DNA of 64,000 nt, from assembly GCA_016858145.1 (NCBI GenBank), contig JAEHOE010000014.1:992001-1056000 (forward strand), given 5' to 3'. Below are positions 13,101-23,582 of the stretch, piece after piece. The DNA comes from Edaphochlamys debaryana. Its lineage: Eukaryota > Chlorophyta > Chlorophyceae > Chlamydomonadales. Made by a program: the position numbers and the translations under genes. How positions within the stretch are numbered: the first letter of the stretch is position 1; the number at the start of each line of letters is the position of its first letter. The notes under the pieces are model-generated. The model worked only from the letters and a program-made list of their open reading frames with translations, was not told where the DNA came from and ran no database searches.

Positions 13101-13276
13101 CTGGTCTGGTTGGCGTCGATGAAATCCCGCAAGAATGTGGCCGCGAGGCGCGAGTGGCCGCAAGAGCGTCCCCACAGACGATTTGCGAGAACTTCAGCTG
13201 CTGGAAAGCTTAGCTCTCGCAGCACGGCCTCGAGGGTGGGTGCATGGCTCCGGGTCGCCCCTGGCGAGCTCGCCAT
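10166..13276 (-). CDS. F-box-like/leucine-rich family protein, copy 2
   Basis: Same seven-exon structure as copy 1: 13064-13276, 12691-12925, 12251-12555, 11945-12046, 11518-11850, 10507-11292 and 10166-10282, all in phase, predicting 696 residues. The ATG at 13276 gives MASSPGATRSHAPTLEAV. Exons 1, 2, 3 and 5 are nearly the same as in copy 1. Exon 4 and the low-complexity end of exon 6 differ most. Exon 6 has a longer Gln/Ala-rich run (alternating QA, with GQG and EAQ) between VLPPASALLIKCAQSR and a conserved VVVVQVANRSG. Tandem orientation and shared 3' repeats point to a recent local duplication. Function unknown. Confidence 0.8.
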
Positions 13277-13869
13277 AGCTACAACGGAGCGATACCTAGG
13301 TGCAATCGAAAGATGTCTGTGTGGTTGAATTCCACAAATGTCGCCAGTCCCCGTAACACACTCTAGATGTTGCGCACGGCACGATCGGATCGGCCCCCTC
13401 GCGCCTCGGCCTGCGCCTCGGCGGCGTGTTGCTGCCCTCGCATCTATCGACGGGTGTGTTGACGGATTCAACTCTGGACCCGAGCTGCCGGCCGGGACTG
13501 CAAACTTGCCTGCTCCGTTTCAGGCCCGTCCCAACCCCCTCCTTGAGGGCAGGGGAGAGCAGCCCGGGGCTCCGCCAGCCATAACAGGGGAACGGCTGCG
13601 GGGCCGGCCCGCTCTAGTCTCTTTCACCGACAGCCTTCGCCGCCTTGCACAGCAGCCCGGGGTCCGAACCCGAAACCCGAAAAGAGTCCCCCGTTCATAG
13701 GCAGCTGCACTTCACAAGCATTCTGCCTCGGCTAACGAAACGTGACGCCACGACCCTCTGGCACGTCCAAAAATATGCTCCCTCATACCCACAGCTCCCC
13801 TCAATCCGTCTGTTGGTTGTGCAGAGTTGCATGCCATGCGTATGTGTACCCATGCCGGTGAAGCCACCG

Positions 13870-13907
<38 letters not shown>

Positions 13908-14144
13908 GCCGCCGCCAACAATCTCCATCGTGAGCCTTGCCGTACCAGCCACGCAACAGTCCAGGCATCCTGCCCTGGTCAGCTGCTTTGCTTCGAACCC
14001 ATCCGCCAAGCATTGCAGTGTCCATCCAGATCGTCCAGCCTTGCAGAACCCAAAGCCTCTTGCCTTGAGTTTTATCGTGAAGCCTGTTCTGAGGGCAAGG
14101 CGTTGGGCTGCCCCTGGCCGCATGTTGATGCGGCATCCTTGCGC
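13277..14144. other. Intergenic between copies 2 and 3
   Basis: About 870 bases upstream of copy 2 and downstream of copy 3. No supported gene. It contains the trinucleotide tract listed separately. Confidence 0.4.
13863..13916. repeat. GCC trinucleotide microsatellite
   Basis: About 18 units of GCC with a few ACC variants. It lies outside any gene I can support, just downstream of copy 3. Reading it as poly-Pro or poly-Gly protein is not justified. Confidence 0.9.
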
Positions 14145-17037
14145 TCATTCGCCAAGCCTCATCTCCCCTGGCAGCCCCAGCATCATCATCTTGATGCCGT
14201 GGAGCCACTCGAGGCAGGTCCCGAAAGCGAGGTGCGGGGCGGCAGCGTCCAGCGCCGACTGCACGGTCTGCGGTGGACGGGCGGCAGACAACAGAAGAGG
14301 GACCCAAGCTAACGTCATGGCCTGGGCTTGGGAGTTGCGCTGTGCCCAGCCAGACCATGCGTGCCCCTCCAGTGCGCACCCTCAGGGCCCAAAACACTTA
14401 GTCCCCCGCAGCCACTGCGCACTCACCTGTGTGAGAGGCAGTAAACTGCGCAGGTTGCCAGTCACGTTCCACGAGGAACCGACGCGGACTACCTCCACAT
14501 CCCGCGCCATGCGGGCAGCCATCGCCTCCACCGCCTCCTTGACCGGCTCCACGGCCGACTCCGAGACCGCCAGCAGCATTGCAGATGCTGGCAGTAGAGG
14601 CCATATCATGAAGTGATGTCTGGACGGGGCAAGCGCCCGGATGACTTGCGACAGCTCGGCCAGCACTGGCTCGACATCGTCCCCAGTCGCGCCACCCACA
14701 ACCGACCCGTGGGCCAGGAGCACCGCGGTGGGGGAACGCGTGCTGGGCCCCGGCTGAGTTCCGGCCTCACTCGCCTCCACCAGGGCCTTGCCCCGTCCCG
14801 CCTCCAGCAGGCTGCCGACCGCCGCGTCCAGCAGGGCCGCGGGCCCCGGCAGCTGAGGGCCTGCGGACGGACCTGCCCTCGCGGCCTCCGTCCACAGCCC
14901 TTGCTGTGGCGCCCTCGCCACCGAGCTGGACGCAGCTCCCAGGGCCGAGGTGTCGACTTCGAGGTATGATGAAGTAGATGAACCACAGCACACGCGGATG
15001 CGGGCAGGCGGGCCGAAGAGCTTGGCGGCCTGCAGCAGCACAACCACGCCACCACAACGAAAGGGCAGACAGAACAGCTGAGAAAGCCCTGCGACAGTTA
15101 GTGCATGAGCTAGGACACGCCAAGACCGCTGCCCAGCCCCTCTACCGTACACCCTCCCACTGCGCACCTTCAACGCCACGCCAAGCCCATCCTCCTCCTG
15201 GGCCTGGAATGCCGCGTCGTCGTCCTCCTCCTCGGCCATGCCACTCTCGAGCTCCAGGCGCCTGAACTCCACCGCCTCGCACCCGCTCCGCAGCTCACGA
15301 AGCACGCCCTCCGGGTTGGGCACCTCGGAGGCGGCCAGCGAATGCGACGTGACGACCAGGTTCAGCAGGCGCAGGCGGGTGACCCGTGGGCCCAGCCGTC
15401 CCGCACGCCGCAGCCGGTGGGCCACCTCCGTGAGGACCTCCATGCCGCCGTTGAAGTCAAAGTCTCGTACCACCAGGTCGCTTGCTCCGGAGCTGAGGTT
15501 GGTCCCGCCACCGTCCCCCGTGCGGGTGTCGCCCGTGTCGCCCCCCTTGCCCGCGCCCATGTGCAGCTCCACGGCAAAGGCGCTGTCGAGTATGGATTCG
15601 TAATTGGGGCCGCGGAAGCACAGGTGCTGATGAGGGTGAACGGCGTGGGGCAGGGGCGGTCATGGGCGAGCATTGACGTTGGGGGCATCGCTTAGGGCAG
15701 CAAGCCTGCTGACACGGGTCCTAGACGCTTGAGCAGGAGGGTCGACAAGCCATGGGCCTTACCTTGAGGGAGGCCTGCAGCACGTCCAGTAGCGTGTAGA
15801 ACTCCCCCAAGGACCCAAAGCAGTACTCCGCAATGACCAGCTCCTGTGCAGGAGCATGGACGCGCAACACCACTTGACCTGGGCATGCTGTTTGCCTCCC
15901 ACCCAACCATGCATCGTCAGTTCTCGGTCGCTTGTGCTTCGTACATGTCTAGCCAGTGCTCCCCTTCAGCATGACCAAGCAGCATCTTGTCAGCAGCACT
16001 GTAGGGGGGTCACCCACCTCCAAGGCAGGCAGCATCCCCACGGATCGCGCCCCGGCCTCATAGAGACCGTCGCCTCTGTCAACGTCAAGGCCAATGTCGT
16101 TCGGCGGCTCATCCACCGTCAGCCGCCGCAGTCCCACCAGCGCCTCCACGCCGATGAACCACGCAGCACTGGGGAGCGTCAGGGCCTCGAGGCACGGCAT
16201 CCCCAGCGCCATGGCGCCGTACATCTGGTGCGCGTGTACAGCCATGTGGTCCCTGGCGTACAGCACGATATGCAGGTGCAGCTCCTTTGGCGGGGCAGGT
16301 ACAGGGCCAGCGAGGAGATGGCCACTGCAGGGCAGGGGGCGCGTTGGGGGCGGGAGGGTCGGCTGCCAGAAACTCACAAGACGCGGGATCTGGCCCGAAG
16401 TATGACTACTGCACGCCTAAAAGCAGAGTCGATGTCCAAGTGCGGAAGGTAAGCACGCGTGCAGCAAGGGGCCCGTACCGGCGGGGATGACGTAGAACAT
16501 CGGGCTGGGGGTGACGATGGTGAGCTTGGTGATGCGCTGCCTGGCCGACAGGGGGGTGCCCACGAAGGGCAGCGCCGCCAGCGGGCCGGCCTCCACGATG
16601 ACCCCAATGTCGTCGTCAGTCACCCATGCGTCCAGCTCGATTGTGAGCTCGGTGACGCACTCCCAGCGCGCCAGCGGGGAAGGAGGGGAGAGAGCGGGTC
16701 GGAGAAGGGCGACGACCATACGGACTGAAAATACCCGCGCCTAATATTCGTGGCAATACAGCCTGCGCTTGACGCACGCACGCGAGGGCGAATGCGACAT
16801 GAAGGAACGTTTTAGTGGCCGCCTTACCAGCCTGCCGTCTGAGCTCTTCACGTGCAGGTGCATGTGTGTCGCGTGCGCATCGACGAGGTCGCGGAGAGCC
16901 TTGCAGGCGCGCCGCGCCTTCCAGGGGCATTCCGGTCGCTCTTGCAGAAGCGCAAGCAGCGACCGTTTCACGCTATCTGGCACTGAATCCAGATGGTCAG
17001 ATCCAGAGACCTCAGGCTCGCCCGGCGCGGCCTCCAT
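14145..17037 (-). CDS. F-box-like/leucine-rich family protein, copy 3 (diverged)
   Basis: Diverged third member in the same orientation. The ATG at 17037 starts MEAAPGEPEVSGSDHLDSVP. The first exon has RRACKALRDLVDAHATHMHL, the clearest F-box-like pattern of the family. Later exons lie at about 16480-16700 (LSARQRITKLTIV), 16010-16330 (PCLEALTLPSAAWFIGVEAL), 15765-15850, 15170-15620 (acidic insert MAEEEDDDAAFQ), 14425-15030 and 14145-14273. The last ends SALDAAAPHLAF then GEMRLGE and a stop at 14145-14147. It lacks the Gln/Ala expansion of copies 1 and 2. The junction between exons 1 and 2 could not be put in phase with canonical sites, so that boundary is uncertain. Function unknown. Confidence 0.7.
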
Positions 17038-18589
17038 TCCGCAGGTGGATGGGATGGAACGGGGTTGCTGCCCTTCTATCGCTCTTCACGTTGCTTGACT
17101 TGCTTCTAGCGCTTGGGGTGCAAACATATTGTGAGCAGCACATAGAATTGCTCTTGGTTTTGGCGTCGTCGGGTCGTGCAGCGTGCCGTGCCGTGCCCAA
17201 TCAGGGCCCTTGTGCCCCTGTCCCACACGACCCACAGTGCCTTCCCCTTCTCCTCCGAACCCGGAACCCAACCCAGCCGACAAATACACCGTGACAGTCT
17301 CGTATGTCGATAGATCCGGAGAACCGGATGAGGCCTTACATGTTCCTAACCCACAAGTCCGGGCATTCTAGCATTCTCGCGTGTGCGAATCGGCAGGGCG
17401 TCCTGGCCGGCATGTGATACATGAACGGCGGCTTACTGCGTAAGACCAGCCCGCCACTGCTACTCCATACCCCGCACCCGCACCAGCGTCAAAAAGCGGT
17501 AGCTGATAGGGCCTCAGCCCCCCAAGCTCCTCCCATAATGCTTGTGCTGCCCTCCTGCGCGCGCCTGGCTCACCCATCCACAGCCTGCCTTGCCTGACAT
17601 GGGTATGGTAGACCTGCCGACATCGCCCCCAGGCCCAAGCCACCCCACCAGCCCAGTTACTACGCACCCAAAAGGCCTAACTGCGCCATGCCTCGTCCCA
17701 GCGTTCCCAACACGCGTCTAATTGGTAGTCATGAGCCTGAAGGTGAATATCTTCCTCTCCCAGCCAAGTCGCTTCGCGAACGTGGCATACCTCGACCCGC
17801 TCAGGTGAGGCCCGGAGCCCCTTGCTCCAGACCCCAAACCCGAGGTCCCGACGAGATATGCCTGGCCGGGGGTCCGTCCCGTCAAGGAAGGCTGCACGCG
17901 CTTTGGCCTCGGGCAGACAGCACGCTCGAGTGCGTGGCGCGCCCTCCTCCAGCCCCAGCCCCAGCCCGAGTCATTGCTAGGCGCGCAGCAGCACCATACC
18001 CGTGCCCAAGGCCACCCACCAGGGGCCATCCACCAGGGCCGGCCACATGCCATTTGGTCTAACGAGCTACGGCCCGCCAGCGCCCCTCCGCTTTGCCCCG
18101 GAGGCCACTGCTCCGGGGCCCCTCGCGCGCTCCTCCTCAGCTCCCGGCCTCCCGCCTGCTTGGCCGCGGCAGTGCTCGAGCGCCGCCCCAGGGCGCTGAC
18201 AGTGCTCTCCACCCGCCACGCCGGGGCCGCTCCTCACGCCGCGCCCTGCCTCTGATGAGCGTGTGTCCACCCGCCGCTCCGCCGCACTCCTTCGGGCCCC
18301 ACCCTCCACGTCCGTCCGTATGGGATGGTGTAGCCCACGCCCTGCCCTCCTGCCGTCCGCCGCTCTCCTCCTCCTGCCTCGGCCCTCAGCCCTCCCACCG
18401 CGTATCGCAGTGCTGGGGCCGGGCGTCTGTTCCCAGGGCAGCTGGTCCCGCAGCAGCAGCCCTCCGAGCCTCCCCCCCTCCTCCGCAGCCGGGCCGTGGA
18501 CCGCTGAGCTCTGCAGCGGCCCTCCGCTCACGACGGCGAGCCGCTGCGCCCCGCGCCCCGCATCCACGCTGACCCGGCCCGCCCCCCGC
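17038..18589. other. Intergenic between copy 3 and the carrier gene
   Basis: About 1.5 kb, very C/G-rich from 17700 on. The long open frames on both strands are compositional (Pro/Ala/Arg-rich), with no domain and no in-phase splice chain. It probably holds the 3' UTR of the carrier gene; TGTAA on the minus strand near 17336 is one possible end. Confidence 0.4.
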
Positions 18590-21500
18590 TCAGGCAGGGG
18601 CGGTGTACGGCTTGAGGAAGTGCTGGCAGGCCTCCACGGCCCACCAGCAGATGGTGCACGAGGGCACCTGGGGAGGGAGGGACGGCAGGTTGTGAGCCAA
18701 AGAGGAGAGGATAGGGACGCCGAGAAGGGCCTCAGACGCGGGCGGCGAAGTCGCAGGCTTACGGAGAGTACCGTAGGTTTCTCCCCTCACATGGCTTCGG
18801 CCAGTACCTCCCGGCTTTCCGACGTCAAGCACCCCGCTGCGCCCCACATCACGACCCATACCCAGCCGTCCCAGAGCCCCAATCCGCACCTGCCACCCCT
18901 CCTCCTCCTCCCCGTCCTCCTTCCCCATCCTCCCCCGCCCACCTGCTGTGCCAGCCTCGGCACCACGCCCACCCACAGCGCCGACGGACCGCGGCTCTGC
19001 ACCATGCGCACGCCCGTGTCCCAAAAGGCGCGCACTTGGGCGGGCGCGGAGAGGGCCACGGCATCCGAGGCGTGCGTCTGCGGGTGCGAGGTAGGAGGGA
19101 TGGGGCGTGGGGACAGTCCTAAGAAGTAAGGGGTTGTAAGGAGTCAACGCCCTGTCCTGCCCGCTTCTGCCGCACAATCCCTTCATCCCGCCTTCCGCTT
19201 TGCCACGCCCCTCTGTCCCCGTCCCCCTTTTCATGCCCCCCCCCTCAACCCGCCCCGTCCGCGCCTGCATGTAGGTCTTCACAACGTCGAAGGGCATGGA
19301 GATCAGCGTGGCGGCGGAGCCCGCGGCGGCGCCGATCGAGATGTCCCACACCTGGGGTCACAGGCAGGCGCCGAAGGGCATTGGGCGGGGAAAGGCGCAA
19401 CGGTTGGAGGTGGGAGGTGCGGAGGGCGAGGGAGGGCGCCCCGGAACAGGGCCAGCAGGGGAGGGCCTGGACAGCGGCCGCTGCAGGCAGGCATAGCACG
19501 CCGCCCCGTGCCGGGGCCGACACACAGCGGTCGGCGCCCGTCGCGCCGGAGCTGCAGACGGCCAGGGCGGCCTCCGCCTGCCTCGCTGCCCCGGCCCGGC
19601 CCCGGCTCCGCCCCCGCTCCCCCGAGCCAGGCCTGCCTGGAGCCCGCATGCCGGCCCGCCTCCCCAGTCCCCGCGCTGCTCCGTGGGCAAGGGCGCCCGT
19701 CCCCTACCTGCGAGGGCACCTTGCTGCCCGCTGCGAACATGGAGCCCTCGGGCGCCCGAGCCACCGCCTAGGGGGGGAGGAGAGGACGAGTGGAGGGTGA
19801 GAAACGCGAGGGCTCCGGACCTGAACGAGTGCGTATAAGGCTAGCGAAGGAGTCTAGGGTTTGTACGGGTGCGTGTGAGTCTGTGAGGGCCAAGCGCCCG
19901 CTGCCACAAACCCCCGTTGGACCCTCCTCCAGCGCGGACCCCGCTCGGCGCCTCACCGCGTTGTACACGTCCCGCAGCTGGCTGTACGTGGCAAGCTCCG
20001 AGATGTCGTACGGGAATGACTCAAAGCAGTACGGCAGGAAGCCCCAGTACAGGCCGAGAGGCCCCTGCGGTGCAACCAAGGCAAGAGCGCGCGTTGGGAA
20101 CCAGCAGGTCAGAGTCTTGCAGATGTGCTCGCATAACCAGTCCCTCCATTCCTTCGCAGCCCTCCTCCCCTCCTACTCCCCCCTCCCCCTCACCTGCTTC
20201 CGCACCACGCTGCTCATCTCCTTGAACAGGTTGCCGCTGATGACCCCCGCCTGCGCCTGGTGCCGGAACAGCTCCAGGGGGCCCTCCACCAGCGCCGTCA
20301 TCACGGCGCCCACCTGGGGTGGAGGGGGGGGGGGCGGCATGGGAGGGGCAGTGGGAGGGTGGAGGGGCAGGGGCCGGAATCGGGTGGGGATCGAAGTGGC
20401 CTCTCCCCAACCCGCCCTAGCTGGGCCCCCTGTGCCCGCCAGCCATCGTGTACCTCTCTGAAGTCCACAGTCCTCTCCCCAAGATCCTCCTCGCCATTCT
20501 CCCCCCTTCTAAGCCCCTCATCCTGGCCCCGACCATGCCCCTCGCATCCTCCCCCTCTAGCGTGCTCCTCCTCACCCTGCCCCTTCAGTCCAGCCCCCAT
20601 CAACCCCTTCCCCTCTCCCTCCCCGTCGCCCTTATCTCCCTCCCCGTTCCCTCTCCCTCCCCTTCGCCCCTAAAGAGGCCCCCTCACCGTGGCCCCGACC
20701 ATGTTGGCGGTGGCCAGCAGCCGCACGTCCGCCTCCTCCGCCTCCTCCTTGGCGGAGGAAGACAGATCGTCGGGGATGGCGTGCACTGCGGGTAGGGGAG
20801 TGGGGAGGGGTGACGGGGTGGGTGACGCCAGGGAGGGGCGGCGGTGAGGTCGGGCGGGAGGAAACGGGCAGCCCCTGCGGGTCTGATGCAGGACGGGCGT
20901 GGTCCGCTGAACGGCTTCCAGCCGACCCACATGCAACTCCGCACAGGTAGCATGCGCTAGGCTGTTGGGTGGGCTAGGCTTCCATAACTCAGCAGCACAT
21001 CACCGTCGCCAGTTCCCCAGGGACAACACCCCCACCTCTCTTCTCGCTACAGCCCATCAGCTCCCGCCGCTTCCGCCAAGACCCGTGCCGACCCACATGC
21101 CCCCGCTCGACTTTCCCAAGTTTCCCCACTCCCCGCGGCCCCCCTGCCCAGGGCGAACTCCTCACCGCTGCCCCGCAGCCCCCTCATCCCTTGGCCCTGC
21201 CACCAAGGTCCACGAAGGCACACCCTCACCCTACCGAGGCAACCATGCCCCTGCGCAGCTTCCCCCCCAGCTCCCTTCAGGGCCCCCTCCAGCCCCCCCT
21301 CAGCCCCTCCTCACCCGCGGGCAGGGACACCTCCTCGTCGTGCATGTGGTGCCCGCTGCTCACGTGCAGGTGCGCCTTGTGCGCCTCGTGCGTGGCGCCC
21401 GTGGGGTGGCCCCGGCCCGCCCGCTTCTCGCCCTGCTCCTTGGCCCCCTTGGCACCCTCGCCCTCGTGCGCCCCCGGGAACACGTGCGCCGTGCCGCCGG

Positions 21501-22518
21501 CGCTCGTGTGCACCCGCCCGTCCGCGTGTACGGCAGCCGTGACCGCCTGTACGGCACCGGCGGGTACGGCAGGGCGGCCGCCGTTGGCGGCGGCCTTCTG
21601 GCGCTCCTGGTCCACCATGTAGTCCACGGCCGCCCGCTTTGCCGTACAGAAGGTCAGCCAGTGGATGGCCCCCACGACCACCGAGAAGGCGGTTGCAGAT
21701 CCAAGCCCGGCGTACAGCTGGGAGACGACGTGCGGGCCCCAGCCGTTTTTGAGCAGCTCGCGGACCACCACGCCTGCGCCCACGCAGTCCGCCTGGCAGC
21801 GGACCTGGGGTGAGATCGGGTAGGGGAAGGGATAGGGGTCGGGGAGCGGGTGGGCGTAGAGATGGAGCTGGAAGGGTCGCGGAGCGGCAGCAAGGGCGGG
21901 TGGTGCGAGGGCGGCGGCGGTGCGGGCGCGGAGGTGGAGGTGCGCCTGGCTGAGGGCTGCAGGCGGAGGTGCGCCTGACTAAGGGGCTGCAGGAGGACGC
22001 CAACAGCGATTCGCCATGTGGGTCGGCTGTAGATGGGTGTGGAAACGATCTACACTTTGGCCACACAGGCTTGGGGTCGCAGCGAGGCCCGGGTCGGGCG
22101 CACGGGGGCAGAGGTGGAGCTGGCGTGCGGTGCGGGGAGCTGCCGCCCGCCCGTCGCGCCGGAACCGGCGCCGGCAGGCGCACCTTGATGGTCTCCATCG
22201 GGTACAGGATGACTATTTGTGCCACCTCTCCAACGGCACCACAGATAGCGTCAACGACGGGCTGGGGCAGGAGGAACTTCCTGTGTGCGGTGGGGAATGC
22301 ACAAGCCATGTGGTGGTCAGCGACGCGGCGAAAGCCGACAGCCGACGGCGAAATTGCTCCCCCCCGTCTTACTTGTCGACAGGCTGGGCGCGAGGTTCGG
22401 GGCGGTTTGCGCGACGGTAGCCGCGGTATGCCGCTGCCCCTCCACAGACTACCGCTGCAGCTGCCGCCGCACGGACGAGCCGCGTTCTCCGTGATGCTTG
22501 AGCTGTGATGTGGCTCAT
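18590..22518 (-). CDS. Mitochondrial carrier family (SLC25-type) transporter
   Basis: Six-helix solute carrier expected in the mitochondrial inner or plastid envelope membrane; substrate not readable. Ten exons keep phase: 22373-22518, 22184-22280, 21315-21804, 20688-20785, 20194-20313, 19957-20064, 19708-19767, 19250-19351, 18943-19077 and 18590-18667, giving 477 residues. The ATG at 22518 opens an Arg/Ala-rich N-terminus (MSHITAQASRRTRLVRAAAA) that looks like a targeting peptide. The three family signatures are present: YPMETIK, PLELFRHQ and MPFDVVKTY. GLYWGFLPYCFESFPYD and SALWVGVVPRL are matrix-loop motifs. The sequence resembles S-adenosylmethionine carriers only loosely. It is odd in being much longer than the usual 300 residues, because exon 3 adds about 100 residues, the end of them His-rich. 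The donor of the eighth exon is ambiguous (GC at 19264 or GT at 19249; both keep phase). Confidence 0.85.
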
Positions 22519-23582
22519 GGCTGCTAGCTACACACAAAGTATCGCGGGGCCTCCACCTGGTTTGCTGCCCTCGCTCGCTAGCCTTTGCACCAGCTCTACT
22601 GCTCGTATAGAAAGGGCATACACCACATTCCAAGGAAAAGCTGGCGTGGGGTCCGGTTGCTGCGATAAGAGCCAAGTGCACGCCGATGGTCACAAGCCAC
22701 GAGTTGAGGGCTACGCAGCAGTCAAGCAATAGAGTAGCTAATTATGATGGTTGTGCGCATGTGCAATTTGGCAGAAGTCGGGCAAGGCATAGTACCCGAA
22801 TCGTCGGCATGGGCATAGGTGCGGTGCGGAGGAAAGCTGCTAGCCTCCCCAGCCTGGAGCAGCACACGTGCTCCCAAAGCAGCAATTAGCAAGCGTCTTA
22901 CAAAGGTGAGACCCTTATGCATGGCGGGGGGACGCCGCACGCCTGTGGGGCTCGCGGGGGGGCCCAGATACGTAAATCTGCGTGTGTGTATCGTTGGCAC
23001 GCGCGCCTCGCCAACCTCCCTCTGCCCAACCTTGCCCTCCGCCCAGCGCTTTCCCTCTGGATGCCAGTGACCTTGAAGCTGCTTACAAACGGGCCTCGCG
23101 AGTTCTTAGCCAAGTGAAGGCGGATTCCGCGTCGCAAGGATGGACAGTGTGGGAAGGATGAACGACATCAAGTCCCGCCAAGTCACTTAATCACTTGTAC
23201 TCAAGCCTACATGTGATAAGAAGCATCGATCGCACACTCTGCAATGCTGTGATCGCTTCGCGGCAAACACCACGTTCGCTCTCGTTTCGCTCGTAGTCCG
23301 CGCTTACGCGCCTCGCCAAGCCCGCGAGCACTGAAGCCGACACCAGCGTGTTTGTGTGCATAGAGTAGGTCAAAGGAGACAGGGCGTGAAGCCCTGCTCA
23401 AACTCGTTCGCAACAGCGCTAGCTGCGTGTCGCTCGCTGCACCCGAACACTCTCCACTTACGCTAGCCAAGGGACTACAATCATAGTCTAGCCAGTTCTG
23501 CGCCAGGCTTGGAGCGTGGAGCGCGAGGAGTCCCGCCCTCCGGGGGCCCCCCGCCCGACCCCCGCTCCGCCCCACGCCGGCG
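22519..23582. other. Divergent intergenic region between carrier and GT61 genes
   Basis: About 1.1 kb between two divergently transcribed genes, so it should carry both promoters. No gene, TATA box or strong repeat was recognised. Confidence 0.5.

Noticed and set aside
13645..14616. A 323-residue frame with a poly-Pro tract across the GCC repeat
   Set aside because: It is antisense to copy 3 and its spacer, and the poly-Pro is a microsatellite translation.
19250..19267. A fourth GC-AG intron in the carrier gene
   Set aside because: A GT donor 15 bases further on (19249) also keeps phase, giving MQARTGR, so a GC donor is not required.
21311..22729. A 472-residue minus-strand open frame
   Set aside because: It runs through introns of the carrier gene in the wrong phase; only part of it overlaps real exons.
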